Under the pieces are notes generated by a model, which worked only from the letters and a program-made list of their open reading frames with translations, ran no database searches and was not told where the DNA came from. Of a stretch of 64,000 nt of DNA, positions 17,747 to 26,809 are shown piece after piece. Source of the stretch: Pectinatus sottacetonis (GTDB lineage Bacteria; Bacillota; Negativicutes; Selenomonadales; Selenomonadaceae); the NCBI RefSeq assembly GCF_015732155.1, contig NZ_WIQK01000001.1, positions 1,870,001 to 1,934,000 of the forward strand, read 5' to 3'. Made by a program: the position numbers and the translations under genes. How positions within the stretch are numbered: the stretch's first letter is position 1; every line of letters begins with the position of its first letter.

Positions 17747-19150
17747 ATGACAAAGAAAACTCTCGTATCAATGATTACTGGTGCATTAGTAATCGGTGCT
17801 GCAAGCACAACTTTTGCTGCAGCTAATCCTTTCAGTGATGTTCCAGCTGGCAGCTGGGCATATGATGCTGTATCAAAACTTGCTTCTGACGGTGTTGTAA
17901 ACGGCTATCCTGATGGCACATATCAGGGTCAGAAAACAATGACTCGTTATGAAATGGCTCAGATTGTTGCTAAAGCAATGACAAAGACTGATGTTGATAA
18001 AGCTGATAAAGCTTTAGTTGACAAACTTGCTGCAGAATTCTCCGAAGAACTTGATAACCTCGGTGTTCGTGTATCTAATCTGGAAAAGAAATCCGACAAT
18101 GTTAAATTCACTGGTGAATTCCGTTATCGTTATACTGGCGAAAAATTCCAGGATGGCGATAGACAAAATACAAATAATTATTTATTCCGTTTAGAACCTA
18201 AAGCTTTTATCGGTAATACCGGCTGGGTTGCAAAGGCTCGTATAGATTATGAAGCTAATGCAAGACATTCTAATGATGCTACTTCTGCTGAAGTAGATCG
18301 TCTTTATGTAGAAGGACCTTTGTTCGGTGCTACAGCAGATCTTGGTAAATCTCCTGTATTGTCCGGTTCAACAACTGGCATTGGCAATGGGATGGTTATC
18401 GATGACCGTATGAGCGGTGCTCAGTTTACCTGGGGTGCTAATAAAGATGTTAAAGTAAATGCAGGCTTTGGTAAATACAATAATGATAACAGAAACACAA
18501 CAGGTCTTTTAGCTAAAGATTCTGAATACAATAAAGTCGGTTATGATGATGATCAAGCTAGTGGTGATTATGAAGGTAAATATGGTCAGTTTGAAGTTGG
18601 CTATGCTCCTAAAGATAGTAAACTCAGTGCAGTAGCTGGTTTTTATACTGTTCGTAAGATCCAGAGCATTGGTAAAGATTTAGGTACAGCAAGTGGAGTA
18701 GAAGCACTGGCTGACAGCAAAGATGCTAACCAGAATATCTGGAGTGCAGGTTTGGGTTATAAATTTGACAAGAATGTAAATCTTTATGGCGTTTATGCTC
18801 ATGGTGACGTAGATAAATTCGATAATAATGGTACTCTTTCTAAATATTTAGAAGGACAGAATAAAGCTTATGATGTTACTTTAGCTTATAAAGGTGCTGA
18901 TGCTTCCAAAGCTGGTTCATGGGGCATGTATACTGCATATCGTTATTTGGGCATGGGTGCTACAATTGATCCTACTTATGATGGTGCACAGCGTGGTACC
19001 AAAGGCTGGGAAGTTGGAGCTAATTATGCTGTAGCTCAAAACGTATTAGCTACTGTTCTGTACTTTGATGGTAAGAATATTGGTCTTGATAATACTGACC
19101 AGAGTGCTGATTATAATAAACTCTTTGGACAAGTTGAATTCTTCTTCTGA
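17747..19150 (+). CDS. ompM: SLH-domain outer-membrane porin (OmpM/Mep45 type)
   Basis: Major outer-membrane protein of Negativicutes, tethering the outer membrane to peptidoglycan through its SLH domain and forming a porin barrel. The 467-residue precursor has a signal peptide (about 1-24, cleavage after TTFA), one SLH domain (about 27-80, with FSDVPAGSWAYDAV and DGTYQGQKTMTRYEMA), a short coiled coil (about 85-115), and a beta-rich C-terminal domain ending in aromatic EFFF, as expected for barrel assembly. Codon use is biased toward highly expressed forms and the ribosome-binding site AGGAGG is strong. It is the best evidence for a diderm host. Confidence 0.93.
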   Translation: MTKKTLVSMITGALVIGAASTTFAAANPFSDVPAGSWAYDAVSKLASDGVVNGYPDGTYQGQKTMTRYEMAQIVAKAMTKTDVDKADKALVDKLAAEFSEELDNLGVRVSNLEKKSDNVKFTGEFRYRYTGEKFQDGDRQNTNNYLFRLEPKAFIGNTGWVAKARIDYEANARHSNDATSAEVDRLYVEGPLFGATADLGKSPVLSGSTTGIGNGMVIDDRMSGAQFTWGANKDVKVNAGFGKYNNDNRNTTGLLAKDSEYNKVGYDDDQASGDYEGKYGQFEVGYAPKDSKLSAVAGFYTVRKIQSIGKDLGTASGVEALADSKDANQNIWSAGLGYKFDKNVNLYGVYAHGDVDKFDNNGTLSKYLEGQNKAYDVTLAYKGADASKAGSWGMYTAYRYLGMGATIDPTYDGAQRGTKGWEVGANYAVAQNVLATVLYFDGKNIGLDNTDQSADYNKLFGQVEFFF

Positions 19151-19197
19151 TCTTGAATGTAAAAGAATAATAAGCTGCGGTTTGATGGATCGCAGTC

Positions 19198-19232
19198 GGG
19201 CAGACACCACAATTGTGGTGCCTGTCTTTTTT
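19198..19232 (+). terminator. Terminator of ompM
   Basis: CACCACAATTGTGGTG forms the core of a long hairpin whose outer arms also pair (with a mismatch and wobbles), followed by TTTTTT. Confidence 0.85.
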
Positions 19233-19268
19233 GTTAATATGTGAAATATAATACTTGTTCTTAAACAG

Positions 19269-19297
19269 TTGCTAGAGAAAAATTTTTATGCTATAAT
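19269..19297 (+). promoter_or_regulatory. Promoter of rpsB
   Basis: TTGCTA at 19269-19274 and TATAAT at 19292-19297 separated by 17 nt. It lies about 110 nt upstream of rpsB, leaving a structured leader. Confidence 0.6.
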
Positions 19298-19319
19298 GAT
19301 GGACGGTGTAAAAAACGCA

Positions 19320-19376
19320 CATGCATTGATGCTGTACTGTGCCTTTTAAAGGTCTAGCAGCGATTTAAGATGCATG
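19320..19376 (+). promoter_or_regulatory. Candidate S2 autoregulatory leader structure
   Basis: CATGCAT (19320-19326) pairs with ATGCATG (19370-19376), and inside it GCTGTA/TAGCAGC and CCTTTTAAAGG can form further stems. A multi-stem leader just before rpsB fits a ribosomal-protein feedback element, though I cannot match it to a specific family. Confidence 0.4.
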
Positions 19377-19407
19377 GAGGAATAAAAAAAACAGGAGGTG
19401 CACCATC

Positions 19408-20133
19408 ATGGCAGTTATTTCCATGAAACAATTATTAGAAGCAGGCGTTCACTTTGGTCATCAGACCAGACGCTGGAATCCGAAAATGGCTAAGTACATT
19501 TTCACCGAAAGAAATGGTATTTATATCATTGACTTACAAAAGACAGTAAGAAAAATTGATGAAGCATATAATTTCATCCGTTCTATTGCTGAAGAGGGTA
19601 AATCCGTATTATTTGTTGGTACCAAAAAACAGGCTCAGGAATCAGTAAAAGAACAAGCTGAAAAAGCCGGCATGTATTATGTTAATGAAAGATGGCTCGG
19701 CGGCATGATGACTAATTTTGGCACGATCAGAAAAAGCATCAATCGCTTGAAAGAACTTGAAGGCATGGAAGAAGACGGAACATTTGAAGTCCTTACCAAA
19801 AAAGAAGTTCAGATGCTGCGCCGTGAGCAGGACAAATTAGAAAGAGCTTTAGGCGGAATAAAAGAAATGGATAAGTTACCGGGTGCATTATTTGTAATTG
19901 ATCCGCGCAAAGAACGTATCGCAGTAGCAGAAGCAAGAAAATTGGATATACCTATTGTTGCTATAGTAGATACGAACTGTGACCCGGATGAAATTGATTA
20001 TGTTATTCCTGGCAATGACGATGCTATTCGTGCTGTTAAATTATTGACAGGCTGCATGGCTGATGCTGTATTGGAAGGCCGCCAGAGCAGTGAAGATGAA
20101 GAAGCTCAGACAGAAGATAACGAAGAAGCTTAA
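19408..20133 (+). CDS. rpsB: 30S ribosomal protein S2
   Basis: Small-subunit ribosomal protein of 241 residues. Family signatures include [16 protein letters not shown] at the N-terminus, the WLGGMMTNF loop and the [13 protein letters not shown] motif near the C-terminus. The acidic C-terminal tail is common. ACAGGAGGTG precedes the ATG. It is followed by a terminator-like hairpin and then tsf, the standard bacterial gene order. Confidence 0.98.
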   Translation: MAVISMKQLLEAGVHFGHQTRRWNPKMAKYIFTERNGIYIIDLQKTVRKIDEAYNFIRSIAEEGKSVLFVGTKKQAQESVKEQAEKAGMYYVNERWLGGMMTNFGTIRKSINRLKELEGMEEDGTFEVLTKKEVQMLRREQDKLERALGGIKEMDKLPGALFVIDPRKERIAVAEARKLDIPIVAIVDTNCDPDEIDYVIPGNDDAIRAVKLLTGCMADAVLEGRQSSEDEEAQTEDNEEA

Positions 20134-20153
20134 TTAAAATAAAGTTAAATATC

Positions 20154-20195
20154 AGAGGGGGTAGAGGGACTATTATCCCTTTACCCCTCTTTTTA
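20154..20195 (+). terminator. Terminator/attenuator between rpsB and tsf
   Basis: AGAGGGG...AGGGA pairs with TCCCT...CCCCTCT with a small bulge, followed by TTTTTAT. Because tsf follows directly, it probably acts as a partial terminator that lowers tsf relative to rpsB. Confidence 0.7.
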
Positions 20196-20214
20196 TAATA
20201 GGAGGATTTTATTG

Positions 20215-20868
20215 ATGGCAAAGGTTACAGCGGCAATGGTTAAGGAACTGCGTGAAAAAACAGGAGCAGGTATGATGGATTGTAAAAAAGCTTTATCTGA
20301 ATGTGATGGTGATAAAGATAAGGCTGTAGACTTTTTACGTGAAAAAGGACTGGCTTCAGCAGCGAAGAAAGCCGGCCGTGTTGCAGCCGAAGGCGTTATT
20401 ACTTCATATATACATGGTAATGGACGTATTGGCGTTTTAGTGGAAGTCAACTGTGAAACAGATTTTGTTGCCGGCACAGATGATTTTAAAGAGTTTGCCC
20501 GTGATATTGCGATGCAGATTGCTGCAGCTAATCCTAAATGTGTACGTCGTGAAGAAGTGGATGCGGCGGAACTTGAACATGAACGCAAGGTATTGCGTGA
20601 ACAGGCTCTGGCAGAAGGAAAACCAGAAAAAATAGTGGAAAGAATGGTTGAAGGCCGTATAGAAAAGTATTATAAGGAAGTTTGTCTTATGGACCAAGTC
20701 TATATTAAAGACCAGGATCAGACAATTACTGACTTTGTAAAAACCCAAATTGCTAAAGTCGGTGAAAATATTTCCATACGCCGTTTTGTTCGCTATCAGC
20801 TGGGTGAAGGCATTGAAAAAAAATCTGACGATTTTGCAGCTGAAGTAATGGCAGCTGTTAAAGGTTGA
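20215..20868 (+). CDS. tsf: Translation elongation factor Ts
   Basis: EF-Tu nucleotide exchange factor, 217 residues. It has the N-terminal UBA-like [18 protein letters not shown] and the core motif [17 protein letters not shown]. This is the shorter form with a reduced core region compared with E. coli (283 residues), typical of Firmicutes. The ATG at 20215 is chosen because AGGAGG is at good spacing; an in-frame ATT G-type extension one codon upstream is unlikely. Confidence 0.97.
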   Translation: MAKVTAAMVKELREKTGAGMMDCKKALSECDGDKDKAVDFLREKGLASAAKKAGRVAAEGVITSYIHGNGRIGVLVEVNCETDFVAGTDDFKEFARDIAMQIAAANPKCVRREEVDAAELEHERKVLREQALAEGKPEKIVERMVEGRIEKYYKEVCLMDQVYIKDQDQTITDFVKTQIAKVGENISIRRFVRYQLGEGIEKKSDDFAAEVMAAVKG

Positions 20869-20886
20869 TAAGTAATAAAAATTTAA

Positions 20887-20917
20887 AGAGGACACAAATT
20901 TTGTGTTCTCTTTTTTG
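20887..20917 (+). terminator. Terminator after tsf
   Basis: AGAGGACACAAA pairs with TTTGTGTTCTCT and runs into TTTTTT. Confidence 0.8.
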
Positions 20918-20984
20918 AAAATATGATATATGATATATTAAAAGTGCTGTATTCACAATTAAATATTGGACGGAGGACATATTG

Positions 20985-21713
20985 GTGACAGTAAAACAGT
21001 ATAAGCGTGTAGTATTGAAATTAAGCGGTGAAGCTCTAGCAGGAGAACAGGGATTTGGTATTAATCCCAAAGTAGTAGAATCTATTGCCCAGCAGATAAA
21101 ATCTGTTTATCAGCGTGGTGTAGAGATTGCAATTGTTGTAGGCGGGGGAAATATCTGGCGTGGTCTGGCTGGCAGTGCAAAGGGAATGGACAGAACTACG
21201 GCTGATTATATGGGAATGATGGCTACTGTCATGAATTCTTTGGCTATGCAGGATGCTTTAGAAAAAATAAATGTGGATACACGGGTACAGACAGCTATTG
21301 AAATGCGTCAAATAGCTGAACCTTATATAAGAAGACGGGCTGTTCGTCATTTGGAAAAAGGTCGTGTGGTTATTTTTGCTGCTGGAACGGGTAATCCTTA
21401 TTTTTCTACAGATACTACAGCTGCTTTAAGGGCTGCTGAAATTGAAGCAGATGTTATCTTAATGGCGAAAAAAAATACTGATGGTGTATATGACTGTGAT
21501 CCTAACAGTAATCCTAATGCACATAAATTTGATACACTAGAATATATTGAAGTACTGCAGCGCGGTTTAGCTGTTATGGATGCAACTGCTACCAGCTTAT
21601 GTATGGATAATAAAATTCCTTTAATCGTATTTAATATAGATGAACCGGGCAATATTTTAAAGGCAGCACTAGGTGAATGCATAGGCACTGTTGTGGGAGG
21701 TACTAAGTTATGA
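20985..21713 (+). CDS. pyrH: UMP kinase
   Basis: Hexameric UMP kinase of the amino-acid-kinase fold, 242 residues, feeding pyrimidine nucleotide and cell-wall precursor synthesis. Motifs are [11 protein letters not shown] at the N-terminus, [10 protein letters not shown], and [20 protein letters not shown] 20985 is preferred as start (GGAGG 8 nt upstream); a TTG one codon earlier is possible. Its stop overlaps the frr start by 4 nt (ATGA), indicating translational coupling. Confidence 0.96.
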   Translation: MTVKQYKRVVLKLSGEALAGEQGFGINPKVVESIAQQIKSVYQRGVEIAIVVGGGNIWRGLAGSAKGMDRTTADYMGMMATVMNSLAMQDALEKINVDTRVQTAIEMRQIAEPYIRRRAVRHLEKGRVVIFAAGTGNPYFSTDTTAALRAAEIEADVILMAKKNTDGVYDCDPNSNPNAHKFDTLEYIEVLQRGLAVMDATATSLCMDNKIPLIVFNIDEPGNILKAALGECIGTVVGGTKL

Positions 21714-22267
21714 TAAAGGATGTATTGAATTCAGGCGAACAGCGCATGAAGAAAGCTATTGAAGCCTTGAAAAGAGAATATAGCATTCTGCGGGCAGGTC
21801 GGGCTACGCCGGCACTGCTTGACAGGGTCATGGTGGATTATTATGGAACACCTACACCCATTAATCAGGTAGCAAATATTTCGGTGCCGGAACCAAGGAT
21901 GCTGGTCATTGCTCCATGGGAAAAATCTATGCTGCACGAAATAGAAAAGGCAATTATGAAATCAGAAATAGAGTTAAGTCCTAATTCTGATGGTTCGGTT
22001 GTTAGGCTGGCAATACCGCAGCTTACGGAAGAACGCCGCATAGATTTAGTAAAAACGGTTAACAAAAAAGCAGAAGAAGCTAAGGTAGGTTTAAGAAACA
22101 TTCGTCGTGATGCCAATGATGATATTAAAAAGATGGAAAAATCAAAGGACATAACGGAAGATGAGGCAAAGAAGGCACAGGATGATATGCAGAAACTCAT
22201 TGATAAATATGTTGATGAAGTTAATAAAATAAAAACATCCAAAGAAAAAGAAATAATGGAAGTTTAA
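21710..22267 (+). CDS. frr: Ribosome recycling factor
   Basis: A 185-residue factor that splits post-termination ribosomes with [22 protein letters not shown] at residues about 29-47 and the C-terminal helical bundle ([16 protein letters not shown]) are diagnostic. Overlaps pyrH by 4 nt. Length is standard. Confidence 0.97.
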   Translation: MIKDVLNSGEQRMKKAIEALKREYSILRAGRATPALLDRVMVDYYGTPTPINQVANISVPEPRMLVIAPWEKSMLHEIEKAIMKSEIELSPNSDGSVVRLAIPQLTEERRIDLVKTVNKKAEEAKVGLRNIRRDANDDIKKMEKSKDITEDEAKKAQDDMQKLIDKYVDEVNKIKTSKEKEIMEV

Positions 22268-22269
22268 CT

Positions 22270-22473
22270 ATGAAATATGTGGGACAGCTTCTGCCGGATG
22301 CCGTTATAGCATTGCAGAAACAAAAAACGAAATTTGTCATAGAGTACACTATTCCACCTGAAAAAGGTTTTTTTAAGGTCGATTCAAACATTTTATATGT
22401 TATAAGAGAAAAGTATCTTGAAAACGGTGTTTTGCAGCTTTTGGCTGCGGCTAAAATGCGAAAGGAGGTGTGA
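22270..22473 (+). CDS. Small protein of unknown function
   Basis: A 67-residue protein between frr and the ferredoxin gene, 2 nt after the frr stop and 3 nt before the ferredoxin start, so clearly co-translated with its neighbours. It has no membrane segment or cysteine and is basic at the C-terminus. I do not recognise a family. The C-terminal codons carry the ribosome-binding site of the ferredoxin (AAAGGAGGTG). Tight packing within a conserved operon argues that it is real. Confidence 0.6.
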   Translation: MKYVGQLLPDAVIALQKQKTKFVIEYTIPPEKGFFKVDSNILYVIREKYLENGVLQLLAAAKMRKEV

Positions 22474-22476
22474 ACT

Positions 22477-22647
22477 ATGGCATATAAGATTACTGATGAA
22501 TGTATTTCTTGCGGAGCATGTGCATCTACCTGCCCTGTTGGTGCAATTTCTGAAGGTGATAAACATTATGAAATTGATCCAGAAACTTGCGTAGAATGCG
22601 GTGCATGTCAGGCAGGCTGCCCGGTGTCAGCTATTGAAGCTCCCTGA
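22477..22647 (+). CDS. 2[4Fe-4S] ferredoxin
   Basis: A 56-residue clostridial-type ferredoxin. Two complete CxxCxxCxxxCP motifs are present, CISCGACASTCP (cysteines at about 9, 12, 15, 19) and CVECGACQAGCP (about 38, 41, 44, 48). AGGAGGTG precedes the ATG. It lies in the translation/isoprenoid cluster, upstream of ispG, a [4Fe-4S] enzyme that needs an external low-potential electron donor. Supply of electrons to IspG (and IspH elsewhere) is a reasonable inference, but it could serve general metabolism. Confidence 0.95.
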   Translation: MAYKITDECISCGACASTCPVGAISEGDKHYEIDPETCVECGACQAGCPVSAIEAP

Positions 22648-22651
22648 TGAG

Positions 22652-22691
22652 AATAAGCCCCTCTTTTTTTGTTTTTGGAGAGGGGCTTATT
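22652..22691 (+). terminator. Hairpin after the ferredoxin gene
   Basis: AATAAGCCCCTCT (22652-22664) pairs perfectly with AGAGGGGCTTATT (22679-22691). The T-run lies in the loop rather than after the stem, so termination may be partial and allow read-through into uppS. Confidence 0.6.
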
Positions 22692-22723
22692 TCATATTAC
22701 AAGAGCAAAGAGGTTATTGCATT

Positions 22724-23497
22724 ATGTGGAAAGATTTTTTTTATAAAAATGAAAAAAATGAAAATGAGAAAGCATTTAATACAATAAATGCCGCTAAACT
22801 GCCTACTCATATAGCCATAATTATGGATGGAAATGGCAGATGGGCCAGTAAAAAGGGATTACCCCGTAAAATGGGACATAAAAAGGGTGTAAGTACATTA
22901 AAATCTATAGTGCATACGGCATCTGATATTAATATAAAATATCTGACGGTTTATGCTTTTTCAACAGAAAACTGGAAACGTCCATTAACTGAGGTAAACT
23001 TCCTTATGAAACTATTTTCGTATTATTTGGATGCAGAAATCGATGAAATGTATAGAAAAAATGTGCATATTGATTTTATTGGCGGTATAAAAGATTTGTC
23101 TTTGGGTTTGCAGGAACAAATAGAAAAAGCCAGAAAAAAAACAGCGGATAATGATGGATTACACTTGAATATTGCTGTTAATTATGGTGGTCGTGACGAA
23201 ATTGTCATGGCGGTTAAAAAGTTGGCTCAAATGGCATCTGATAAAAAAATCAATGCTCTTGATATTGACGCAAAAATGTTTGACGACTATTTATATACAG
23301 CGCATCAGCCGGCAGTTGATTTATTGATAAGAACCAGCGGGGATATGCGCATTAGTAACTTTTTGTTGTGGCAGTGTGCTTATGCTGAATTTTGGTTTAC
23401 TAAGAAGAATTGGCCAGAGTTTATGCCGGAAGACTTTATACAAGCTATTATGGACTATCAAAAGCGTGACCGTAAATTTGGCGGATTGAATGTATGA
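22724..23497 (+). CDS. uppS: Isoprenyl transferase (undecaprenyl diphosphate synthase)
   Basis: Cis-prenyltransferase that makes the C55 lipid carrier for peptidoglycan and other envelope polymers, 257 residues. HIAIIMDGNGRWA holds the catalytic Asp, followed by GHKKG, FSTENWKR, and LLIRTSGDMRISNFLLWQ. The N-terminal extension (about 25 residues of Lys, Asn and Glu) is longer than usual. I use ATG 22724. The longer in-frame upstream extension runs through the ferredoxin gene and the hairpin and is not credible. Confidence 0.94.
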   Translation: MWKDFFYKNEKNENEKAFNTINAAKLPTHIAIIMDGNGRWASKKGLPRKMGHKKGVSTLKSIVHTASDINIKYLTVYAFSTENWKRPLTEVNFLMKLFSYYLDAEIDEMYRKNVHIDFIGGIKDLSLGLQEQIEKARKKTADNDGLHLNIAVNYGGRDEIVMAVKKLAQMASDKKINALDIDAKMFDDYLYTAHQPAVDLLIRTSGDMRISNFLLWQCAYAEFWFTKKNWPEFMPEDFIQAIMDYQKRDRKFGGLNV

Positions 23498-23515
23498 TAA
23501 TATGAGGGATTTATT

Positions 23516-24355
23516 TTGTTAATACGAATTGTGTCAGGTGTTATTGGTATAGTAGCGGCTTTTTTTATTATAATGAGCGGCGGATTTTTATTTATGCTGT
23601 CTGCTGTTTTGCTGGCTGTGATAGGATGGCAGGAATATGTGCGGGCTTTTAAAAATAAGCAGATGAATATCTCTTTATGGTTGGGTATGATTTGTGTAGC
23701 TGTTCTTACACTTAGTGGGATAGTGACAATAGATAATAAGCCGGTAAGTTTTTTTATGCCGGTTATGACATTTATAGTAGCAGTATTTATGATAAAAATG
23801 GTTATTTGTCATAAAAAATTTTCACCTATAGAGGCTTATACAGGGTTAACAGGTGTTTTATATATAGGTATGGGATTTTATTATATAGTACAGCTGCGGT
23901 TAGGAATTGCGGATACTATGACTGCTCCACATGGTTTATCGCTGGGATGCGCTCTTTTATGGATAGCACTTATTGGAACATGGTCAAGTGATACTTTTGC
24001 GTATTTCAGTGGTTCTTTTTTAGGGAAAAACAAGCTTTGTCCTCAAATAAGTCCGAAAAAGACTATAGAAGGGTTTATTGGCGGAGTATTAGGAACAATT
24101 TTCACAGTGACGATTACCGGTTGGTATTTTGATTTTGTTTTATGGCCTATGGCATTATTGGGAATGATGCTGGCTGTAGTAGCTACACTGGGAGATTTAG
24201 TTGAGTCAATCTTTAAACGTTATACGGGAATAAAAGATTCAGGCAAGATTATTCCCGGACATGGTGGTGTATTGGATAGATTTGACAGTATATTATTTAC
24301 AGCACCATTTGTTTATTATTTTTATATTTTTTGTCATAGTTATTTTATTCACTGA
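23516..24355 (+). CDS. cdsA: Phosphatidate cytidylyltransferase
   Basis: Integral membrane enzyme making CDP-diacylglycerol from phosphatidate and CTP, 279 residues with about seven to eight transmembrane segments. The C-terminal signature GDLVESIFKRYTGIKDSGKIIPGHGGVLDRFDS carries the metal-binding aspartates. A TTG start at 23516 follows GAGGGA. It sits in the usual uppS-cdsA-dxr order. Confidence 0.95.
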   Translation: MLIRIVSGVIGIVAAFFIIMSGGFLFMLSAVLLAVIGWQEYVRAFKNKQMNISLWLGMICVAVLTLSGIVTIDNKPVSFFMPVMTFIVAVFMIKMVICHKKFSPIEAYTGLTGVLYIGMGFYYIVQLRLGIADTMTAPHGLSLGCALLWIALIGTWSSDTFAYFSGSFLGKNKLCPQISPKKTIEGFIGGVLGTIFTVTITGWYFDFVLWPMALLGMMLAVVATLGDLVESIFKRYTGIKDSGKIIPGHGGVLDRFDSILFTAPFVYYFYIFCHSYFIH

Positions 24356-24446
24356 TTTTATATTCTAGAGGGAAATAATATTGTAATTTAATTAGGTTTA
24401 TGTAGTTTTATTTATAAATAATTAATATACTTTTGGAAGGAATTTT

Positions 24447-25598
24447 ATGAAAAAGATTTCTATATTGGGCTCTACAGGATCGATCGGAACCCAGACTTTA
24501 TCAGTAGTTAGACAACATAAAGATTTATTTAAAGTGGAAGCAATTGCGGCGAACAATAATGATGAACTTCTGGAAAAACAAATAAATGAATTTCAGCCTA
24601 AGCTCGCTGTTTTATATAATAAAGATGCAGCAGATCGTTTACAGACCCGTTATACGGGAAAAACAAAAATATTATCGCAGGATGCTGGACTTATAGCTGC
24701 GGCTGTTTTTGATGATGTAGATACTGTAGTTACATCACTTATGGGATTCGCCGGACTGCGGCCGACCATGGCAGCAATTAAGGCAGGGAAAAATATTGCG
24801 CTGGCAAATAAGGAAACATTAGTTGTAGCCGGTGAATTAATAATGGCAATGGCTAAGGAGAATAAAGTGTCAATATTACCTGTTGACAGTGAACATTGTG
24901 CTATTTTTCAATGTCTGCAGGGAAATGACAAAAACAGGGTCAATAAATTATTATTAACAGCTTCGGGTGGACCATTCCGTGGCAAAAAAGAAATAGATTT
25001 AGAAAATGTGCAGGTAAACCAGTGTCTGGCACATCCCACATGGTCGATGGGGAAAAAAATAACTATTGACAGTGCTTCACTTGTTAATAAAGGCTTAGAA
25101 ATAATTGAAGCCCACTGGCTTTATGACATGCCTTATGATAAAATTCAGGTAGTAGTTCACCCGCAGAGTATTGTTCATTCAATGGTGGAGTATATTGATG
25201 GTACGGTTATGGCCCAGCTGGGCTCTACTGATATGCGCCTGCCTATTCAATATGCCCTTACTTATCCCCATCGTATGGAGTCAGCAGCTAAACGGCTTGA
25301 TTTCTGGAATATGGTTCAGCTGACTTTTGAAAGACCAGACACACAGACTTTTAAGGGAATAGATCTTGCTTATGAGGCTGGACGGATCGGTGGAACAATG
25401 CCGTGTGCGATGAATGCTGCTAATGAAGTTGCTGTTGAAGCCTTTTTACATAATAGAATAAAGTTTCTTGATATTTATTCTATTATAGAGAAAACAATGC
25501 AGGCTCACAAAGTTATCAAAGATATGGTACCTGAAGTGTTTTTTTCGGTAGATGCCAGTGCCCGTAATTTTGCTTGTAAAATAATAAATAGTATTTGA
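24447..25598 (+). CDS. dxr: 1-deoxy-D-xylulose 5-phosphate reductoisomerase
   Basis: NADPH-dependent second enzyme of the MEP isoprenoid pathway, 383 residues. The nucleotide motif GSTGSIG is at residues 8-14. LPVDSEHCAIFQCLQG carries the metal ligands and TIDSASLVNKGLE the substrate loop. It works with IspG encoded 2.3 kb downstream. Confidence 0.97.
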   Translation: MKKISILGSTGSIGTQTLSVVRQHKDLFKVEAIAANNNDELLEKQINEFQPKLAVLYNKDAADRLQTRYTGKTKILSQDAGLIAAAVFDDVDTVVTSLMGFAGLRPTMAAIKAGKNIALANKETLVVAGELIMAMAKENKVSILPVDSEHCAIFQCLQGNDKNRVNKLLLTASGGPFRGKKEIDLENVQVNQCLAHPTWSMGKKITIDSASLVNKGLEIIEAHWLYDMPYDKIQVVVHPQSIVHSMVEYIDGTVMAQLGSTDMRLPIQYALTYPHRMESAAKRLDFWNMVQLTFERPDTQTFKGIDLAYEAGRIGGTMPCAMNAANEVAVEAFLHNRIKFLDIYSIIEKTMQAHKVIKDMVPEVFFSVDASARNFACKIINSI

Positions 25599-25696
25599 TG
25601 GCAGGATGTTGTTTATTTTATAATCATGGTAAAAAATGAATAATTATTATAATGAAAATAACGGGTGTAAGTAATATTTAATGACGGAGGGAATTT

Positions 25697-26737
25697 ATGA
25701 GTTTTAGTATAACAATGATACTGGCTATTGTGATTGTATTTGGCATATTGGTTTTAGTACATGAACTGGGACATTTTATCACGGCAAAGCTCACTGGTAT
25801 GCGGGTAGATGAATTCGCAATAGGCTTTGGACCTAAACTAGCTGGTTTTAAATATGGGGAAACATTGTACTCCATCAGGGCTATTCCTTTAGGTGGGTTT
25901 AACAAAATTGCAGGCATGGAACCTGATGATAAAAGTGCTGGAGATAGAGCTTATTGGGCAAAACCTGTATGGCAGAGAATGATTGTTATCGTTGCCGGGG
26001 CAGCAATGAATATTTTATTGGCCTATGTACTTATAGCAGCTATTTTATTTACTTCTGGTATACAGACACCGGTAAAAGAAGCAGCATTAGGCGGAGTTAT
26101 TGATCAGAAACCAGCAGCTATGGCCGGACTCAAAAAGGGAGATATAATAATTGCTATTAATGGAGAAAAAATTGCTACATGGCAGCAATTTGCGGCTAAA
26201 ATAAAGGTTTCTGATGGAAAGGTTTTGCAAGTGCAATATCTGCGCGATGGAAAAAAAGCGATGACTAATTTGATTCCCGAATATGATAAGACTGCTAAAC
26301 AGGCTATGGCTGGGGTAGTGGCAGCAACAACTCATACACCAGTAAGTTTTGCAAGTTCTTTGGTATTAGCAGCAAAACAGGTTGTTTATATCACATATAC
26401 GATGATTGCTGCCATATTTGGCATGATTATGGGGACAGTACATGCTGATTTGGCTGGACCGATAGGGGTGGCGACAATTATTGGACAGGCTGCTGAAATA
26501 GGTATTCAGTCAGTACTTAATATTATGATTTTATTGAGTATAAATTTAGGGATAATCAATCTTTTGCCGATACCGGCACTTGATGGAGGGCATTTCTTTA
26601 CCTTATTTATCGAAGCCTTGCGTGGCAGGCCTTTAAGTCCTGAACTTATGAGAAGGTCACAATTTGTGGGATTTGCCTTGTTGCTTATATTGATGTTTTT
26701 TGCAACAGCACAGGATTTTTCTCGTTTATTTGGCTGA
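25697..26737 (+). CDS. rseP: RIP metalloprotease RseP (site-2 protease)
   Basis: Intramembrane zinc protease of 346 residues. HELGH (22-26) in the first transmembrane helix and PALDGGHFF near residue 295 form the active site. A single PDZ domain occupies about residues 115-190 (E. coli RseP has two). Four transmembrane segments are visible. It normally releases anti-sigma factors or clears signal-peptide remnants. No rseA-like substrate is nearby. Confidence 0.94.
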   Translation: MSFSITMILAIVIVFGILVLVHELGHFITAKLTGMRVDEFAIGFGPKLAGFKYGETLYSIRAIPLGGFNKIAGMEPDDKSAGDRAYWAKPVWQRMIVIVAGAAMNILLAYVLIAAILFTSGIQTPVKEAALGGVIDQKPAAMAGLKKGDIIIAINGEKIATWQQFAAKIKVSDGKVLQVQYLRDGKKAMTNLIPEYDKTAKQAMAGVVAATTHTPVSFASSLVLAAKQVVYITYTMIAAIFGMIMGTVHADLAGPIGVATIIGQAAEIGIQSVLNIMILLSINLGIINLLPIPALDGGHFFTLFIEALRGRPLSPELMRRSQFVGFALLLILMFFATAQDFSRLFG

Positions 26738-26809
26738 GCGGGCATTACTAATTTTGAAAAAACATAGTATAAAAATGTCTTGTACAGTATTTTTATAAAG
26801 GTGATAATA

